Positions 5,905 to 7,967 of a stretch of 7,967 nt of DNA are shown here, piece after piece. Location: assembly GCA_030743915.1 (NCBI GenBank), contig JASLRP010000036.1, positions 1-7,967 on the forward strand, in the 5' to 3' direction. Both the position numbers and the translations under genes were made by a program. Position 1 is the first letter of the stretch. Each line of letters opens with the position of its first letter. This DNA comes from SAR202 cluster bacterium (lineage in GTDB: Bacteria > Chloroflexota > Dehalococcoidia > Lucifugimonadales > UBA1123). A model generated the notes under the pieces. That model saw only the letters and a program-made list of their open reading frames with translations. It was not told the DNA's origin and did no database searches.

Positions 5905-7884
5905 ATGCCAGTTGTAGGTTTCGACATCAATACTCAGCGAATTCTGGCGGACGGCAAGTCCTGGGGCGAGGTCGGCCCTTACGAGGAACTGTTGGGAACG
6001 CTTCACTTCGCGACCGACCCGCTGAACGACGCCAACTCCCGGATAACCGACGTCGAGCTCGCGCCGCGCAGTGATCAGGGCCTGGTGGAGTTCACCGCCG
6101 ACGTGTCCATAATATTGCCGGTTGACCGCGCGCGTGGAAGCGGCAAACTGCTTCTAGATGTCGTGAATCGTGGCAACCGCGTGGGCCTGCCAGTCTTCAA
6201 CAGCGGTCCACGGATGGAAATAGAAGCCGACACCCCAGTGGACTATGATGTCGATCTGGGCAACGGGTTTCTAATGAGGCACGGCTACACTGTCATGGCG
6301 TGCGGCTGGCAGGTGGACACGCCGAAGAAACCGGCTCTCATAACACTGCAAGGCCATACGGTCGAGGGGATGACCGGCCGGGTGTACACTCAGCTTCAGT
6401 CGCAGTCGGACACCCACAATCTCCTGCTATCGGACAAGGGCCATCAACCGTACCCTGCCGCCGACATGGTGGAGGCCGGAGCATCGCTTGAGGTCCGAGA
6501 TATGCCCGATACCGAAGCGTATCCGGTCCCTCGCGACCAATGGCGTTTTGGCAGATTAGAAGCCGATGGGACTTACGTCCCTGACCCTGGGTACATCTGC
6601 TCGGAGAAGGGGTTCGAGAAGGGCCGACTGTACCAGATCGTTTACACCACCGACTGGGCGCCCATTCTGGGGCTCAGCTTTGCGGCGCTGCGAGACTCGG
6701 TCTCCTGGCTCAAATACGGCTCTGATTCTACGGCGCGGCCCATCGAGAATATTCGCCATGCCTATGCGTATGGAATCTCCCAGACCGGACGATACCTGAG
6801 GACCTACATCTACAACGACTTCAACCGGGACGAATCGGACCGGGAAGCCCTGGATGGAATCATCGCCAACGTCGCCGGAGGCATGCGTGGAGAATTTAAT
6901 CAGCGCCTGGGACAGAACTCAAAAGACCGCAACAACATGATGACCCATCTCTTCCCCTTCGCCAGCGTGCCACAGACCGACCTGGAGACGGAAGAGACCG
7001 ACTCCCTGCACCGTCGAATGGATGATCGCGGCAGTCAAACGAAGGTGATGTACACCAACTCCTCTGCGGAATACTATCGTGGCGACTCATCGCTGATTCA
7101 CACCGACCCTGACGGAAACAGAGACATCGAAGTTGCGCCAACCGCCCGGATATATCATTTCTCGGGAACGCAGCACGGCATCGGAACGTGGCCTCCCACC
7201 GACACCACGGAGAGCATTGAGGGCGTCGCCCGATCTCAAAATATCCGTAACGTGATCGACTACTCGCCGCTTCTGCGGGCCTGCCTGTTCAATCTGGACA
7301 GGTGGGTCAACGAGGGCGTCGAGCCACCGCCCAACAGCCACCCGCGCATCGACGACGGCACGGCGGTCCCTTTCGAGTTGGTCAAAAAGGTTTTCGACGG
7401 AATTCCAAACGCCAATCGCCCTGATCGAATCGCCATTCCTCGGAGGCGGGATTACGCCCTGAAAGATGATGTCGAACAGATTCAGAAGATGCCCCCAACC
7501 GTCGGCAAGGCGTTCGCCACACTGCTTCCAGTAGTTGACGCCGACGGCAACGAGATTCCCGGAATACGATTGCCGGAGGTCGCCGTCCCGCTGGCTACCC
7601 ACACGGGCTGGACGCTAAGGCACAAAGACATCGGTGGCGAAACTCAACTTCTGATGTTCGCAGGCGCGACCATGCGTTTCGCGTCCACAGAATCCCAACG
7701 AGCCGCATCCCGAGACCCCCGTCCGTCCATCGCCGAGAGGTACGCGTCGAAGGATGACTACCTGGAACGAGTGCGCGGCGAAGCAGAAAAGCTTGTGGAA
7801 CAGCGATACATGCTCGAAGAGGATATCGAGTACTGCGTCGAGCAAGCCGAAAGGCTCTGGGACTACATCGCATCAGGCAGCTAG
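5905..7884 (+). CDS. Alpha/beta hydrolase domain protein (Abhydrolase_10-like)
   Basis: A 659-residue protein of the poorly characterised Abhydrolase_10 group. Seen (numbering from 5905): GEVGPYEELLGTLHFATDP (21-39); an N-terminal beta-rich domain with LLLDVVNRGNRVGLPVFNSG (82-101); NGFLMRHGYTVMACGWQVD (120-138); and the nucleophile elbow YAYGISQTGRYLRTYIYNDF with likely catalytic S292. These are followed by FNRDE and a DGIIANVAGGMRG segment (318-329), and ARIYHFSGTQHG (414-425), where H424 is the best catalytic-His candidate. The elbow has Thr before the final Gly (GISQTG), as in related proteins with GxSQ[ST]GR. Asp/Glu of the triad is not assigned. No signal peptide is seen, so it is probably cytosolic. 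Family members are presumed esterases or amidases, with natural substrates mostly unknown. It lies 142 bp after the transporter on the same strand, so co-transcription is possible. It may open an ester or lactone of the imported compound (inference). Confidence 0.88.
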   Translation: MPVVGFDINTQRILADGKSWGEVGPYEELLGTLHFATDPLNDANSRITDVELAPRSDQGLVEFTADVSIILPVDRARGSGKLLLDVVNRGNRVGLPVFNSGPRMEIEADTPVDYDVDLGNGFLMRHGYTVMACGWQVDTPKKPALITLQGHTVEGMTGRVYTQLQSQSDTHNLLLSDKGHQPYPAADMVEAGASLEVRDMPDTEAYPVPRDQWRFGRLEADGTYVPDPGYICSEKGFEKGRLYQIVYTTDWAPILGLSFAALRDSVSWLKYGSDSTARPIENIRHAYAYGISQTGRYLRTYIYNDFNRDESDREALDGIIANVAGGMRGEFNQRLGQNSKDRNNMMTHLFPFASVPQTDLETEETDSLHRRMDDRGSQTKVMYTNSSAEYYRGDSSLIHTDPDGNRDIEVAPTARIYHFSGTQHGIGTWPPTDTTESIEGVARSQNIRNVIDYSPLLRACLFNLDRWVNEGVEPPPNSHPRIDDGTAVPFELVKKVFDGIPNANRPDRIAIPRRRDYALKDDVEQIQKMPPTVGKAFATLLPVVDADGNEIPGIRLPEVAVPLATHTGWTLRHKDIGGETQLLMFAGATMRFASTESQRAASRDPRPSIAERYASKDDYLERVRGEAEKLVEQRYMLEEDIEYCVEQAERLWDYIASGS

Positions 7885-7945
7885 CAGGCAGCCGCTTTGA
7901 CAGAACGCTGCTCGTTTTCAACGACTCCGAGAGCAGGATTCAATC

Positions 7946-7967
7946 ATGGAAGCACGCACTGCCCGGA
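7946..7967 (+). CDS. Possible start of a further gene (seven codons visible)
   Basis: An ATG at 7946 opens a frame reading MEARTAR to the window edge. AGGA at 7935-7938 lies seven bases upstream, a reasonable ribosome binding site. The gap after the alpha/beta hydrolase stop is about 60 bp, similar to other gaps here, and the direction is the same. Seven codons are too few to name a family, and chance cannot be excluded. Confidence 0.22.

Noticed and set aside
7087..7602. Minus-strand open frame of 171 codons inside the alpha/beta hydrolase gene
   Set aside because: It is entirely antisense to a gene with clear family motifs. No start signal or protein signature supports it.
7888..7918. Possible terminator after the alpha/beta hydrolase: GCAGC (7888-7892) and GCTGC (7907-7911) followed by TTTT (7915-7918)
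   Set aside because: The stem is only 5 bp with a 14-base loop, the T run is short and three bases away from the stem. It is too weak to call.

Overview
The window is a compact, fully bacterial stretch with two divergent gene groups separated by a 158-bp intergenic region (4279-4436). By eye the GC content is moderately high. Genes are tightly packed, and there are no RNA genes, insertion sequences, CRISPR arrays or gene-free stretches longer than about 160 bases. The gene mix is amidohydrolases, an HpcH/HpaI aldolase, an MCT/OFA-like MFS carrier and a large Abhydrolase_10 protein. It looks like a catabolic region of a heterotrophic environmental bacterium. Marine or soil Chloroflexota of the SAR202/Dehalococcoidia type would fit, but this is a guess from gene content: no marker gene is present to prove it.

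Minus strand, read from 4278 down past position 1, holds five co-directional genes that are probably one operon. In order they are: an HpcH/HpaI-family aldolase with all expected catalytic residues; a D-aminoacylase/N-acyl-D-amino-acid deacylase-like amidohydrolase with two altered metal-site positions; an unrecognised acidic 257-residue protein; a 253-residue amidohydrolase-2-like protein that has lost its metal ligands; and the start of a canonical amidohydrolase-2 protein that keeps the HxH motif and runs off the window. Gaps are 45, 60 and 12 bp, followed by an 8-bp overlap.

Plus strand holds a 12-helix MFS transporter (4437-5762) with no visible ribosome binding site, possibly leaderless. 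It is followed by a 659-residue alpha/beta hydrolase domain protein (5905-7884) whose start is fixed by a clear Shine-Dalgarno. A further gene may begin at 7946.

Inferred joint role: uptake of an organic acid by the MFS carrier, hydrolysis of ester, lactone or amide bonds by the hydrolases, and retro-aldol cleavage of a 2-oxo acid to pyruvate (or a similar product) plus an aldehyde. The substrate cannot be named from the sequence. The most noteworthy points are the degenerate/canonical amidohydrolase pair with overlapping reading frames, the rewired metal site of the D-aminoacylase-like enzyme, and the unknown protein locked between them.
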